From positions 268,745 through 332,744 of the forward strand of contig NZ_WTYJ01000004.1 of NCBI RefSeq assembly GCF_009827305.1: a stretch of DNA of 64,000 nucleotides. The letters run 5' to 3'. The notes beneath the pieces were generated by a model, which was not told where the DNA came from, did not search any database, and saw only the letters and a list, made by a program, of their open reading frames with translations. The stretch comes from Croceibacterium xixiisoli (GTDB taxonomy: Bacteria; Pseudomonadota; Alphaproteobacteria; Sphingomonadales; Sphingomonadaceae). The number at the start of each line of letters is the position of its first letter. Position 1 is the first letter of the stretch. The position numbers and the translations under genes were made by a program. Shown one piece after another: positions 35,079 through 44,862 of the stretch.

Positions 35079-36368
35079 TCAGGGGCTCTGTCGTTTCATC
35101 AGGCGGGGGGCCGTTTCGGGCATGGTCAGCAGCACTGGCAAAACACCCACGGCAACCAGCGCGATCATCAGGCCCGGCACGGCGGGCCAGCCGGTATGCT
35201 GCAGCAGCAATTGCGCAGCATAGGGCGCAAATCCGCCGAATATCGCCGTGGCCGTGGTCGCGCCAAAGGCCAGGCCGCTCAGCCGGCCTTCGCCGGGAAA
35301 TTGTTCCGCCGTGGTCACCGCGCCCACGGCGCTGACACCGCCCGCGACCACCGCCAGCACCATGGCGCCGGCCAGGGCTCCGCCATGCGATGCCCCGGCC
35401 AGCAGGGTGAACAGCGCCATCGGCAGGAATGCGCCCGCGATCGCCAGCCCGACCAGCACCGGCTTGCGCCCGATCCGGTCCCCCAGCGCGCCCACCAGCG
35501 GCGTCACCAGAATCACGGTAAAGGCGGCCAGTGTGGCCAGCCACAGCGCCTGTGCCTCGCTCAATTTGCCGACCGAGGCGAGATAGACCGGCACATAGGT
35601 GATTCCGACATAGTAGGTGATCGATCCCAGCGCCGAAATCGCGAAGCCGCGCGCGATCCCCTTGCGATGATGGCGCAGGGCATGGATCAGCGGGCTGCGC
35701 GGCACCGATCCGGCCCCCTGCTGCCGTTCGAAATCGGGCGATTCCTGCATGCTGGCACGGGCAATCAACACGGTTCCGGCCAGCGCTGCGCCGATCAGGA
35801 AGGGGATGCGCCAGCCCCAGGCGATCAGATCGGCATCGCTGAGCAGGGTGACCGTCAGTGCCGAGACACCGGCAGCCAGCAGCGCGCCAATCTCGCTGGC
35901 GGCGGCGGCGATGGAGGTGATCAGGCCACGGCGTTCCGCCCGCGCGCCTTCCAGCAGATAGGCGACCACGCCGGTATATTCGCCGCCGACCGAAAACCCC
36001 ATCACGCAGCGGATCAGCAGCAGCGCCGCCCCGGCCGCTGCGCCGATCTGCGCCTCTGTCGGCAACATCGCGGTGGCCAGCATGGCAGCGGTCATGATCG
36101 ACATCGATGCCAGCATGGTGCGCCGCCGCCCGTAACGATCCCCGATATGGCCGAACACCACGGCCCCGATCGGCCGCATCAGATAGGCGACGGCAAACCC
36201 GGCCAGCGTGGTCAGCACCGACAAATCACTTTCGGCGAAAAACACCCGCGACAGCACGGTGACGAGATAGAGATAGAGCGTGAAATCATACCATTCGACG
36301 ATGGTCGAAAGCGCGGCAATCGCCAGCGAGGTGCGGGAAAGGGGCGGTTGCCCGATAGGCTGCGTGAT
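35079..36368 (-). CDS. MFS transporter, metabolite:H+ symporter (MHS) type, apparent AUC start
   Basis: A 12-helix permease of about 429 residues. It shows the MHS hallmark TIVEWYDFTLYLY, the loop 2-3 motif GHIGDRYGRRRTM and the loop 8-9 motif GALGDRIGRKPVL. Family members move organic acids or betaines with protons. No in-frame ATG or GTG exists for about 80 codons upstream. A perfect AGGAGG (36379-36374) sits five bases before ATC 36368, giving an N-terminus (M)TQPIGQPPLSRTSLAIAALS that fits the family. The alternative TTG upstream has no ribosome site. The gene is divergent from the ergothioneine operon and might move a precursor or product; that is speculative. Confidence 0.85.
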   Translation of the reverse strand: MTQPIGQPPLSRTSLAIAALSTIVEWYDFTLYLYLVTVLSRVFFAESDLSVLTTLAGFAVAYLMRPIGAVVFGHIGDRYGRRRTMLASMSIMTAAMLATAMLPTEAQIGAAAGAALLLIRCVMGFSVGGEYTGVVAYLLEGARAERRGLITSIAAAASEIGALLAAGVSALTVTLLSDADLIAWGWRIPFLIGAALAGTVLIARASMQESPDFERQQGAGSVPRSPLIHALRHHRKGIARGFAISALGSITYYVGITYVPVYLASVGKLSEAQALWLATLAAFTVILVTPLVGALGDRIGRKPVLVGLAIAGAFLPMALFTLLAGASHGGALAGAMVLAVVAGGVSAVGAVTTAEQFPGEGRLSGLAFGATTATAIFGGFAPYAAQLLLQHTGWPAVPGLMIALVAVGVLPVLLTMPETAPRLMKRQSP

Positions 36369-36455
36369 CGTCGCCTCCTGATTTTTGCGCGGAACAAAGG
36401 GCGGATGCCGCTTGTTCAGAACCCGAGCAGTCCACTGCAACGGATGGAATACATC

Positions 36456-37073
36456 ATGCCGCTTAGAGCGATAGCACTCAATTGCACCCTTAAGCCGTCT
36501 GATGGAGAGCCATCGTCCACTGATGCCATGATCGGATTGCTGGTTTCCGAGCTGAAAAAACAGGATGTGGAGTTCAGCGAAACCATTCGCATCGCCGATC
36601 ACAATGTGAAGCCGGGGGTGTTGTCGGATGAAGGAGAAGGCGATGACTGGCCGGATATCCGTCGCCGTATCCTGGATCATGATATTCTGATCTTCGGCAC
36701 GCCCATCTGGCTGGGCCAGATGTCGAGCGTCGCCAAGCGGGTTCTCGAGCGGATGGATGCTTTCTTGGATGAAACCGACGATTGCGGCCGAATGCCCAGC
36801 TTCGCCAAGGTCGCGGTGCTTGCTGTAGTTGGCAATGAGGACGGTGCGCACAGCATCAGCGCCTCGGCCTTTCAGGCGCTGAACGATACGGGTTGGACCA
36901 TTCCTGCTTCCGCTGTGTCCTATTGGGTGGGGGAAGCAATGGGCAGCACCGACTTCCGCGATCTGACGGAGGTACCAGATACCGTCAGCCAGACGGCGGC
37001 CATGGTCGCAGCCAATGCCGCCCATCTGGCGGGCTTGCTCCAGGGCAATCCCTATCCCGGCACACCGCAATGA
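36456..37073 (+). CDS. Flavodoxin-fold NAD(P)H-dependent oxidoreductase
   Basis: A 205-residue flavodoxin/FMN-reductase-like protein: an N-terminal strand IALNCTLKPS followed by the phosphate-binding loop region, then DILIFGTPIWLGQMSSVAKRVLERMD, typical of NAD(P)H-dependent FMN reductases. ATG 36456 is preferred (GGA six bases upstream); ATG 36444 is also in frame. Its stop overlaps the egtD start (ATGA), so it belongs to the ergothioneine operon. It could supply electrons or reduced flavin, but no such requirement is established for EgtB or EgtD. Confidence 0.83.
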   Translation: MPLRAIALNCTLKPSDGEPSSTDAMIGLLVSELKKQDVEFSETIRIADHNVKPGVLSDEGEGDDWPDIRRRILDHDILIFGTPIWLGQMSSVAKRVLERMDAFLDETDDCGRMPSFAKVAVLAVVGNEDGAHSISASAFQALNDTGWTIPASAVSYWVGEAMGSTDFRDLTEVPDTVSQTAAMVAANAAHLAGLLQGNPYPGTPQ

Positions 37074-38068
37074 ACGCGGTTACGCTGATGGGCCGCGCGG
37101 CCATGGGTTCAGTATCGGATGATTTCACCACGCCGGAACAGGCAGATTTTGCCGCAGCCGTGCAGACTGGACTGTCGCAACGACCGCGCACCATTCCTGC
37201 GCGGTTCTTTTATGATTTGCGCGGATCGGAGCTGTTCGAAGACATCACCTGCCTGCCAGAATACTACCCCACCCGCACGGAAACGGCGTTGTTGCGCCGC
37301 CATGCGGCAGATCTCGCGCGGCTGGCGGGGCAGGGGCGCCCGATCATCGAATTCGGCGCCGGGTCGGCGACCAAGACCCCGCTGCTGATCGCCGCCACGG
37401 GCGCGAGCACTTATGTGCCGGTGGATATTTCGGGCGAGTTCCTCGAACAATCGGTCGCCACATTGGCCCAGGCCCATCCGCAACTGCGGATCGTGCCGGT
37501 GGTCGGTGATTTTTCCCGCCCTCTCGATTTGCCGCAACTGAACCGCCCGCTGACCGGCTTCTTCCCCGGATCGACGATCGGCAATTTCGATCACGCCGCT
37601 GCGGTCGATTTGCTGCGCTCGTTCCGGCAGACTTTGGGCAAGGATGCGCGGCTTGTGATCGGTATCGACACGGTCAAGGATGTGCCTGTGCTGGAGGCTG
37701 CCTATGATGACGCAGCCGGTGTAACCGCCGCGTTCAATCTCAATCTGCTGCACCGGATCAATCGCGAACTGGGCGGCACCATTCCGGTCGATGCCTTCGA
37801 ACACCGCGCCGTGTGGGATGCGGCGCATGGGCGGATCGAGATGCATCTTCTGGCCACGCGCGACGTGGAATTCCGCGCCGCTGGCCAGAACTTCACCATG
37901 CCACGCGGCGAAACGATCCATACCGAAAACAGCCACAAATATACGCTGGCCGAAGCACGCCTGCTGGCCCGCTCATCCGGCTGGGAGCCGACCGCTTTCT
38001 GGACCGATGCTGATGGGCTGTTTGGCTTGCATGTCTGGACCGCCACCGATGATGGAGCCCAGCCATGA
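37070..38068 (+). CDS. egtD: L-histidine N-alpha-methyltransferase EgtD
   Basis: A 332-residue SAM-dependent enzyme that converts histidine to hercynine, the first step of ergothioneine synthesis. Diagnostic segments are FFYDLRGSELFEDITCLPEYYPTRTE near residue 45, the SAM loop EFGAGSATKT, FFPGSTIGNF and the C-terminal ENSHKYTLAEARLLARSSGW. The length matches the family. Both ends overlap neighbours by four bases: the reductase upstream and egtB downstream. It is cytoplasmic. Confidence 0.93.
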   Translation: MNAVTLMGRAAMGSVSDDFTTPEQADFAAAVQTGLSQRPRTIPARFFYDLRGSELFEDITCLPEYYPTRTETALLRRHAADLARLAGQGRPIIEFGAGSATKTPLLIAATGASTYVPVDISGEFLEQSVATLAQAHPQLRIVPVVGDFSRPLDLPQLNRPLTGFFPGSTIGNFDHAAAVDLLRSFRQTLGKDARLVIGIDTVKDVPVLEAAYDDAAGVTAAFNLNLLHRINRELGGTIPVDAFEHRAVWDAAHGRIEMHLLATRDVEFRAAGQNFTMPRGETIHTENSHKYTLAEARLLARSSGWEPTAFWTDADGLFGLHVWTATDDGAQP

Positions 38069-39261
38069 CGCTGGCCGTCGCGAGTGATGGGCCGACGCCA
38101 TCCCCGCTAATCGCCAGGTTTGCCGAGGTGCGCGGCGCGACGGAAAGGCTGATCGCGCCGCTTTCGCCCGAGGATTGCCAAGTGCAGTCCATGCCCGATG
38201 TCAGCCCCACGAAATGGCATCTGGCGCACACCAGCTGGTTCTTCGAAACCTTCCTGCTGCAACTGCATTTGCCCGGCTATCAGCCGTTCGATCCGGCGTT
38301 CGCGGTGCTGTTCAACTCCTATTATGTCGGCATCGGCGAACGCCATCCCCGACCGGAGCGGGGGCTGCTGAGCCGGCCTTCGCTGGCCGAGGTTCTGGCC
38401 TATCGCCACCACGTTGATGCGGCGATGCTGGAACTGATGGATCAGGTTCCCGAGGCGGAATGGGCTGGGCTGGTGGAGCTGGGATGCCAGCATGAACAGC
38501 AGCATCAGGAACTGATCCTGATGGATATCCAGCATGTGCTGTCCTGCAATCCGCTGCAGCCTGCCTATCACTGCCACGCTGCCGAACCAGCCTTGGCGGC
38601 GGAAACGGCATGGGTGGACATACCCGGCGGGCTGTATGAAATCGGTGCTGTCGGTGATGGCTTTGCCTTCGACAATGAAAGCCCGCGTCACCGGCTGTGG
38701 CTGGAACCTTTTTCTATCGCCAGCCGGTTGGTGACCGCCGGGCATTATCTGCAGTTCATCGCCGATGGCGGTTATCGCCGGCCCGATCTGTGGCTGTCCG
38801 ATGGCTGGAACACCGTCGAAAGCTGCGGTTGGCAGGCGCCGCTTTACTGGGCTGAGCATGATGGATCATGGCAGTGCTTTTCGCTCCATGGCCGGGTGCC
38901 GGTCGACCCCGATGCGCCGGTGCGGCATGTGAGCTATTACGAGGCGGACGCCTTTGCCCGCTGGGCCGGGCATCGGCTGCCCACGGAAGCGGAATGGGAA
39001 GTGGCCGCCTGCCGCGCTTCGATCGATCAGCTGTATGATCAGGCCTGGCAATGGACGGCGTCTGCCTATTCCGCCTATCCTGGATTTGCCCCCGCTGCCG
39101 GTGCGGTGGGCGAATACAATGGCAAGTTCATGATCAACCAGATGGTGCTGCGCGGCGGATCGATCGGCACGCCGGATGGCCATTCGCGCGCCAGCTATCG
39201 CAATTTTTTCCCCCCTGCGGCGCGCTGGCAGTTTGGCGGCATCCGGCTGGCGCGTGGCTGA
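38065..39261 (+). CDS. egtB: Hercynine sulfoxide synthase EgtB (iron-dependent)
   Basis: A 398-residue non-haem iron enzyme that joins hercynine to a thiol (gamma-glutamylcysteine or cysteine) using oxygen. The N-terminal DinB-like domain holds the iron-ligand set His55 (KWHLAHTSWFFE), His143 and His147 (CQHEQQHQE). The C-terminal formylglycine-generating-enzyme-like domain has FSIASRLVTAGHYLQFI and RLPTEAEWE, and ends in RNFFPPAARWQFGGIRLAR. egtA, egtC and egtE are not nearby, so either cysteine is the donor or the final steps are encoded elsewhere. It is coupled to egtD. Confidence 0.93.
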   Translation: MTLAVASDGPTPSPLIARFAEVRGATERLIAPLSPEDCQVQSMPDVSPTKWHLAHTSWFFETFLLQLHLPGYQPFDPAFAVLFNSYYVGIGERHPRPERGLLSRPSLAEVLAYRHHVDAAMLELMDQVPEAEWAGLVELGCQHEQQHQELILMDIQHVLSCNPLQPAYHCHAAEPALAAETAWVDIPGGLYEIGAVGDGFAFDNESPRHRLWLEPFSIASRLVTAGHYLQFIADGGYRRPDLWLSDGWNTVESCGWQAPLYWAEHDGSWQCFSLHGRVPVDPDAPVRHVSYYEADAFARWAGHRLPTEAEWEVAACRASIDQLYDQAWQWTASAYSAYPGFAPAAGAVGEYNGKFMINQMVLRGGSIGTPDGHSRASYRNFFPPAARWQFGGIRLARG

Positions 39262-39352
39262 GCGGTTGATGGGCGGCATGCGCCACCTATGAAGCGGCGC
39301 GCAGGGGCGCTATCGGGCGCAGGCATTTTTGCCCTGATGGACCCTGACCGCC

Positions 39353-41374
39353 ATGATATTTCGCTCTGCCAACCGCCTGGACAAGACGCTGCTGATCGGG
39401 GCGGCGCTGCCGCTGCTGCTTCTGGCTGGATGCGCGCCGGCGGTGGGTTCGGCTTCTGCTGCAGGCCCGGCAAAGCAGATCGAACTGGGATCGCGGCACA
39501 AGCCGATCCTGCAGACAGATGGCCTGTCTTTCCGCGATCTGGATGCCGATGGGCGGATTTCCGCCTTCGAGGACTGGCGTCTGCCGGCACGGGCGCGGGC
39601 GCGCGATCTTGTGGCGCGCATGACGGTGGAGGAAAAGATCGGTACGCTGCTCCACGGCAGCCTGCCGGGGCCGGGTGGGCGCTTCAATCCCGATGATGAC
39701 GGTTATGGGCTGGAACTGGTGGGCCAGGCAATCAACCAGCGCCATGTCACCAGCTTCATCAGCCGGTTGAGCGCCGCGCCGCAGCGCATGGCGCAGCAGA
39801 ACAATGCCGTGCAGGAACTGGCCGAACAGAGCCGGCTGGGCATTCCGGTGACGATCAGTTCCGACCCGCGCAACCATTTCCAATATGTGCTGGGTGCCAG
39901 CGAGGTTGGCGGCGGATTTTCGCAATGGCCGGAATCGCTGGGGCTGGCGGCGCTGGGCGATGCCGATGTGGTGCATGCCTTTGCCGATATCGCGCGGCGG
40001 GAATATCGCGCCGTGGGCCTGCACATGACGCTGTCCCCGCAGGTCGATCTGGCGGTCGAGCCGCGCTGGGGGCGCCAGCTGGGCACATTCGGCAGCGATG
40101 CCGCGCTGAACAGCCGCATGGGCGCGGCCTATGTCTCCGGTTTTCAGGGCAGCGCGGACGGGCTGCGGCCCGATGGCGTGATCAGCGTGGTCAAGCATTT
40201 TGCCGGCTATGGCGCGCAGCCAGACGGCTTCGACGCGCATAATTATTACGGCCGGTTTGCCGATCTGACCGGGGCGGAGCTGGAACATCACATCAGCGCC
40301 TTCGACGGGGCGCTGGCAGCAAAGGTGGCGGGGGTAATGCCCGCCTATCCGATCCTGCGCGGGGCGACGGTTGACGGCAAACCACTGGAACCGGTGGGGG
40401 CAGGCTTCAGTTCGGTGCTGATCGATGGCGTGCTGCGGCAGCGGCTCGGCTATCAGGGCATCGTCCTGTCTGACTGGGCGGTCACCCAGGATTGCGATGA
40501 ACCCTGTCGCGCGCCCACCGCGGAAAATCCGCAGACTCCGCCGCATATCGCCACATCCTGGGGCGTCGACAATCTGACCAAGACCGAACGCTTTGCCCTG
40601 GGTTTGAAGGCTGGGATCGACCAGTTCGGCGGGGTGGATGATCCGGCCCCGATTGCCGATGCGGTTTCACGCGGGCTGATGCCGCAGGACCGGATCGATC
40701 ACGCGGTCGAGCGGATCATGGAATCCAAGTTCCAGCTGGGCATTTTCGACAATCCCTATGTCGATCCCGATGCGGCCGCCGCCGTGCTGGGGAACGCGGA
40801 GTTTGCCGCGCAGGCCGGCGCGGTGCAGCGCCGGGCCCAGGTGCTGTTGCAGAACGAAGGCGCGATGCTGCCGGTCAAGGCGCAGAGCCGGCGGGTCTAT
40901 CTGTTCGGGGTCGATCCCGAAGCGGCCCGGCGTGCCGGGCTGACCGTGGTGGCCACGCCGGCGGAGGCCGATTTTGCCATTGTGCGGAGCGAAGCGCCGG
41001 CGGAAATGCTGCACCCGCATCACTTCTTCGGCAGCCGGTACAAGGAAGGGCGGCTGGATTTCCGGACGGGTGATCCGGCCTATGACGCGCTCGTCGCCGC
41101 CAGTAGCGAAGTGCCCACGGTGTTCGCCATCTTCCTCGATCGCCCGGCTATCCTGACCAATGTGCAGGGCAATGCCCGCGCCATCCTGGCCAATTTCGGG
41201 GCCAGCGATGATGCCGTGATCGATGTTGTGCTGGGCAGGGCGGTGGCCGAGGGGCGGCTGCCGTTCGAACTGCCGTCTTCGATGGAGGCGGTGCTCGCCC
41301 AGCGCCCGGCGGCGCCCGATGACAGCGCCAATCCGCTCTATCCACGCGGCGCCGGGATCTTGGCAAAGCGATAA
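39353..41374 (+). CDS. Glycoside hydrolase family 3 (beta-glucosidase-like) lipoprotein
   Basis: A 673-residue exported GH3 enzyme. The N-terminus has a lipoprotein signal, LLLLAGC, so it is probably membrane-anchored in the periplasm. The (beta/alpha)8 domain begins near residue 80 (ARDLVARMTVEEKIGTLLH) and includes VVKHFAGYG. The nucleophile is Asp374 in GIVLSDW. The second domain starts near 490 (RRAQVLLQNEGAMLPV), with LGRAVAEGRLPFELPSS near the end. An insert around residue 385 (DCDEPCRAPT) carries two Cys. Beta-glucosidase or beta-xylosidase activity is plausible. It is a single gene, convergent with the gcv operon. Confidence 0.92.
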   Translation: MIFRSANRLDKTLLIGAALPLLLLAGCAPAVGSASAAGPAKQIELGSRHKPILQTDGLSFRDLDADGRISAFEDWRLPARARARDLVARMTVEEKIGTLLHGSLPGPGGRFNPDDDGYGLELVGQAINQRHVTSFISRLSAAPQRMAQQNNAVQELAEQSRLGIPVTISSDPRNHFQYVLGASEVGGGFSQWPESLGLAALGDADVVHAFADIARREYRAVGLHMTLSPQVDLAVEPRWGRQLGTFGSDAALNSRMGAAYVSGFQGSADGLRPDGVISVVKHFAGYGAQPDGFDAHNYYGRFADLTGAELEHHISAFDGALAAKVAGVMPAYPILRGATVDGKPLEPVGAGFSSVLIDGVLRQRLGYQGIVLSDWAVTQDCDEPCRAPTAENPQTPPHIATSWGVDNLTKTERFALGLKAGIDQFGGVDDPAPIADAVSRGLMPQDRIDHAVERIMESKFQLGIFDNPYVDPDAAAAVLGNAEFAAQAGAVQRRAQVLLQNEGAMLPVKAQSRRVYLFGVDPEAARRAGLTVVATPAEADFAIVRSEAPAEMLHPHHFFGSRYKEGRLDFRTGDPAYDALVAASSEVPTVFAIFLDRPAILTNVQGNARAILANFGASDDAVIDVVLGRAVAEGRLPFELPSSMEAVLAQRPAAPDDSANPLYPRGAGILAKR

Positions 41375-41376
41375 GG

Positions 41377-41413
41377 AAAAGGGCGCCCCGGCGGATCGAA
41401 TGCCGGGGCGCCC
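41377..41413 (-). terminator. Rho-independent terminator of the gcv operon
   Basis: GGGCGCCCCGGC (41381-41392) and GCCGGGGCGCCC (41402-41413) form a perfect 12-bp stem. The T-tract (TTTT) is on the minus strand, so it ends the gcv transcript; it may also slow the convergent GH3 transcript. Confidence 0.85.
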
Positions 41414-41476
41414 CCTCCTGCAGGCGCGCCCTCCGTGCAGAGGTTCAGGCGCGCATGTGGGATCAAGCAGCTATGG

Positions 41477-43048
41477 TCAGGCGGCAGCCTCCGGCGACCA
41501 GGCCAGGCGCGGCTTGCGGGCGGCGGTGGCTTCATCCATTCGGCGACGCGGTGCCAGCAACGGCGCCTGGGTCAGGCCCAGATCACCGGCATTGGCGCGT
41601 TCCACGATCCCGCGGAAGGCGGCGATGAACTGGTCGAGCGTGGCCTTGCTTTCGCATTCGGTCGGTTCGATCAGCATGGCGCCATGGACGACGAGGGGGA
41701 AATACATCGTCATCGGGTGGAAGCCTTCGTCGATCAGCCCCTTGGCCACGTCCAGCGTCGAAACGCCCTTGGCAAAGCTGGCATCGCTGAACAGCGCTTC
41801 ATGCATGCAGGGACCGCTGGCGCCGAAGGGGGCGTCGAGCAGATCTTCCAGCGAACGCAGCATGTAATTGGCGTTCAGCACCGCATCGCCCGACACCTGC
41901 CGCAACCCGTCTGCCCCATGGCTCAGGATATAGGCGAGCGCGCGGGTGAACATGCCCATCTGGCCCGAAAAGGCGCTCATCCGTCCGAAGCTGCCCGGCA
42001 GGTGATCGGCCACATCGGCCTCTTCGATCAGGCTGATCGTGCCATCGGCCTGCTTCACGGTGAAGGGCAAGGGGGCATAGGGGGCGAGGGCAGCCGACAG
42101 CACAACCGGCCCGGAACCTGGTCCGCCGCCGCCATGCGGGGTGGAGAAGGTCTTGTGCAGATTGATGTGCATGGCATCCACGCCCAGATCGCCCGGCCGC
42201 ACGCGACCGACGATGGCGTTGAAATTGGCGCCGTCGCAATAGACGAAGGCCCCTGCCGCATGCACCGCGTCCGAAATCGCCTTCATATCGCGTTCGAACA
42301 GGCCGCAGGTGTTGGGATTGGTGATCATCACCGCCGCAACATCGGGGCCCAGCCGGGCCTTGAGCGCTTCGAAATCGACGCGCCCTTCGGCCGTGGCGGG
42401 GATGCCTTCCACGCGATAGCCGGCGAAGGCGGCCGTGGCGGGATTGGTGCCATGCGCGCTTTCGGGAACCAGCACCACTTCACGCGGGTCGCCACGGGCT
42501 TCCAGCGCCGCGCGGATGCACAGAATGCCGCACAGTTCGCCGTGGGCACCGGCCTTCGGGCTCATCGCCACGGCATCCATGCCGGTCAGCGTCACCAGCC
42601 ATTCGGCCAGTTCGTCGATCACGGCCAGCGCGCCCTGAACCGTGCTTTCCGGCTGCAGCGGGTGGACATCGCCGAAACCGGGCATGCGTGCGACTTTTTC
42701 ATTCAGGCGCGGATTGTGCTTCATCGTGCACGAACCAAGCGGGAAGATGCCGCAGTCGATGGCATAGTTCTGCCGGCTCAGCCGGGTGTAATGGCGCACG
42801 GTTTCCGGTTCGGACAGGCCGGGCAGGCCGAAGCTTTCGGCCCGGTCCAGCCCGCCAAGACGGTTGGGTGCGCCTGCGGCAGGAGCAGGCAGATCGACGC
42901 CGGTGGTTTCGGTGGTGCCGATCTCGAAGATCAGCGCCTCTTCCAGCATCAGGCCCCGATTGCCGGTGATCGTGGTCAGCGGTGCGCCTGCGTCATTGGC
43001 GATTTCTTCGGGCATGGTGGGGTTCCAGCCGGTGGGGTTCACTTTCAT
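41477..43048 (-). CDS. gcvPB: Glycine dehydrogenase (decarboxylating) subunit 2
   Basis: The 523-residue catalytic half of the split P-protein of the glycine cleavage system. It carries the PLP-binding lysine, Lys299 in [17 protein letters not shown], and the family segment [18 protein letters not shown]. With the GcvPA subunit it decarboxylates glycine and passes the aminomethyl group to lipoyl-GcvH. Its ATG overlaps the gcvPA stop (ATGA), keeping the subunits in register. It is the last gene before the terminator at 41377. Confidence 0.95.
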   Translation of the reverse strand: MKVNPTGWNPTMPEEIANDAGAPLTTITGNRGLMLEEALIFEIGTTETTGVDLPAPAAGAPNRLGGLDRAESFGLPGLSEPETVRHYTRLSRQNYAIDCGIFPLGSCTMKHNPRLNEKVARMPGFGDVHPLQPESTVQGALAVIDELAEWLVTLTGMDAVAMSPKAGAHGELCGILCIRAALEARGDPREVVLVPESAHGTNPATAAFAGYRVEGIPATAEGRVDFEALKARLGPDVAAVMITNPNTCGLFERDMKAISDAVHAAGAFVYCDGANFNAIVGRVRPGDLGVDAMHINLHKTFSTPHGGGGPGSGPVVLSAALAPYAPLPFTVKQADGTISLIEEADVADHLPGSFGRMSAFSGQMGMFTRALAYILSHGADGLRQVSGDAVLNANYMLRSLEDLLDAPFGASGPCMHEALFSDASFAKGVSTLDVAKGLIDEGFHPMTMYFPLVVHGAMLIEPTECESKATLDQFIAAFRGIVERANAGDLGLTQAPLLAPRRRMDEATAARKPRLAWSPEAAA

Positions 43049-44403
43049 GCCAGCACCTCCTGCAGGCCAGCGGCCAGCGCTTCGATATCTTCCAGGGTCG
43101 TGGTTTCGGTGACGGCGACGATCAGGCCGCCACCAATGTCCGGTGCGTCGGGATAGAGCCGACCCAGCGAGACGCCGGCCAGGATCTGCCGGTCGGCCAG
43201 CGCCTTCACCGCTGCACTGGCATTGCCCGACAGCTTCAATGTGAATTCGTTGAAGAAGCTGGTGTTGACCAGTTCCACGCCCGGCACCGCTCCAAGGCGA
43301 TCTGCCGCGAGGCAGGCCAGCCGATGGTTTTCGGCCGCCAGCGCCCGCAGCCCGGCTTCACCCAGCAAGGTCATGTGGATCGAGAAGGCGAGAGCGCAAA
43401 GACCGGAGTTGGTGCAGATGTTGCTGGTCGCCTTTTCCCGGCGAATATGCTGTTCACGGGTCGACAGCGTCAGCACGAAACCGCGCTTGCCCTCTGCATC
43501 GGTGGTCTGGCCGCACAGCCGGCCCGGCATCTGGCGCAGATATTTTTCGCGGGTGGCGAATAGGCCCAGATAGGGCCCGCCGAACTGTAGCCCGACACCA
43601 AGAGACTGGCCTTCGCCAACCACGATGTCCGCGCCCAGCTCACCAGGCGATTTGATCGCACCCAGCGCCACCGGTTCGGTGACCACGGCGATCAGCAGCG
43701 CGCCCTTGCTGTGCGCGGCTTCCGCAATGGCGGCCAGATCGGGCAGGCGGCCCAGAATGTCCGGATATTGCACCACCACGCAGCTGGTTTCATCATCGAT
43801 CGAGGCGATCAGCGCTTCATCGTCAGCGGCAGCATCCAACACCGGGGCGGTGTAATCGATCACATCGCCGGTGAAGCCGGCCATGGTGTTGATGGTCGAT
43901 ACATAATGCGGATGCAGGCCGGCGCTGATCAGCGATTTGCCGCGCTTGGTGATGCGGCGCGCCATGACGACGGCTTCCCAGCAGGCGGTGGAGCCATCAT
44001 ACATCGAGGCATTGGCCACCTCGCACTCCAGCAGCCGGGCGACTTGGCTCTGGAATTCGAACAGCATCTGCAGCGTGCCCTGGGCGATTTCCGGCTGATA
44101 GGGCGTGTAGGCGGTCAGAAACTCGCCGCGCTGGATCAGATGGTCCACGCTGGAAGGGACATGGTGGCGGTAAGCGCCCGCACCCAGGAAGAACGGGGCG
44201 CTTCCGGCGGCGATATTGCGATCCGACAGGCGCTGCATGTGCCGTTCCACGGCCATTTCGCTGGCGTGAAGCGGCAGACCTTCGATCAGCCCCGGCAGCC
44301 GGGCGGATTCGGGCACGTCGGAAAACAGCGCCTCGATCGAAGGGGCGCCGACCACGTCCAGCATGGCGGAACGATCAGTATCGGTAAGGGGGAGATAACG
44401 CAT
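43045..44403 (-). CDS. gcvPA: Glycine dehydrogenase (decarboxylating) subunit 1
   Basis: The 452-residue first half of the split P-protein. Typical segments are [15 protein letters not shown] at the N-terminus, [41 protein letters not shown] near residue 75-115, and [10 protein letters not shown]. Splitting into A and B chains is usual in many alphaproteobacteria. It lies 84 bases after gcvH and overlaps gcvPB by four bases. Confidence 0.95.
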   Translation of the reverse strand: MRYLPLTDTDRSAMLDVVGAPSIEALFSDVPESARLPGLIEGLPLHASEMAVERHMQRLSDRNIAAGSAPFFLGAGAYRHHVPSSVDHLIQRGEFLTAYTPYQPEIAQGTLQMLFEFQSQVARLLECEVANASMYDGSTACWEAVVMARRITKRGKSLISAGLHPHYVSTINTMAGFTGDVIDYTAPVLDAAADDEALIASIDDETSCVVVQYPDILGRLPDLAAIAEAAHSKGALLIAVVTEPVALGAIKSPGELGADIVVGEGQSLGVGLQFGGPYLGLFATREKYLRQMPGRLCGQTTDAEGKRGFVLTLSTREQHIRREKATSNICTNSGLCALAFSIHMTLLGEAGLRALAAENHRLACLAADRLGAVPGVELVNTSFFNEFTLKLSGNASAAVKALADRQILAGVSLGRLYPDAPDIGGGLIVAVTETTTLEDIEALAAGLQEVLA

Positions 44404-44487
44404 CGATTGGCAAATCCCAGAATGGTTTCCTGCCGTCAGGGCGACGGCCGACGGAAACCACGAACGTCAGATGGAATGCGGGACCGA

Positions 44488-44862
44488 TCAGTCGAGACCG
44501 GCGACATATTCCTTGTAAGCGGCTTCATCCATCAGCCCGTCCAGCTCTGCCGGATCGGCGATGGTCAGCTTGAAGAACCAGCCTTCGCCCTCTGCATCGG
44601 AATTGATCAGCGCGGGGTCTTCCTCGATGGCCGGATTGCCTTCGGTCACGGTGCCGGTGACCGGGGAATAGACATCCGATGCGGCCTTGACCGATTCCAC
44701 CACGGCAGCGTCGCCGCCCTTGGCCAGGGAGGTGCCGGGCTTGGGAACTTCGGCGAAGACCAGATCGCCCAGCTGACCCTGCGCATAATCGGTGATCCCG
44801 ATCGTGGCCGTGTCGCCCTCGACTTCGATCCATTCGTGTTCTTCGGTGAAATAGCGGGTCAT
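44488..44862 (-). CDS. gcvH: Glycine cleavage system H protein
   Basis: A 124-residue lipoyl carrier protein. The lipoylation site is Lys59 in [15 protein letters not shown], within the standard fold ([29 protein letters not shown]). It shuttles the aminomethyl group between P and T proteins. Its start overlaps the gcvT stop (ATGA). Confidence 0.96.
   Translation of the reverse strand: MTRYFTEEHEWIEVEGDTATIGITDYAQGQLGDLVFAEVPKPGTSLAKGGDAAVVESVKAASDVYSPVTGTVTEGNPAIEEDPALINSDAEGEGWFFKLTIADPAELDGLMDEAAYKEYVAGLD

Noticed and set aside
36369..37070. Extension of the MFS transporter upstream through the flavodoxin-like gene
   Set aside because: The frame stays open but the extra 234 residues are antisense to the reductase gene and unlike any transporter N-terminus; AGGAGG marks a much later start.
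41381..41413. Hairpin as terminator of the GH3 gene
   Set aside because: The T-tract lies on the minus strand, so it belongs to the gcv operon; the plus strand has CCTCC after the stem.
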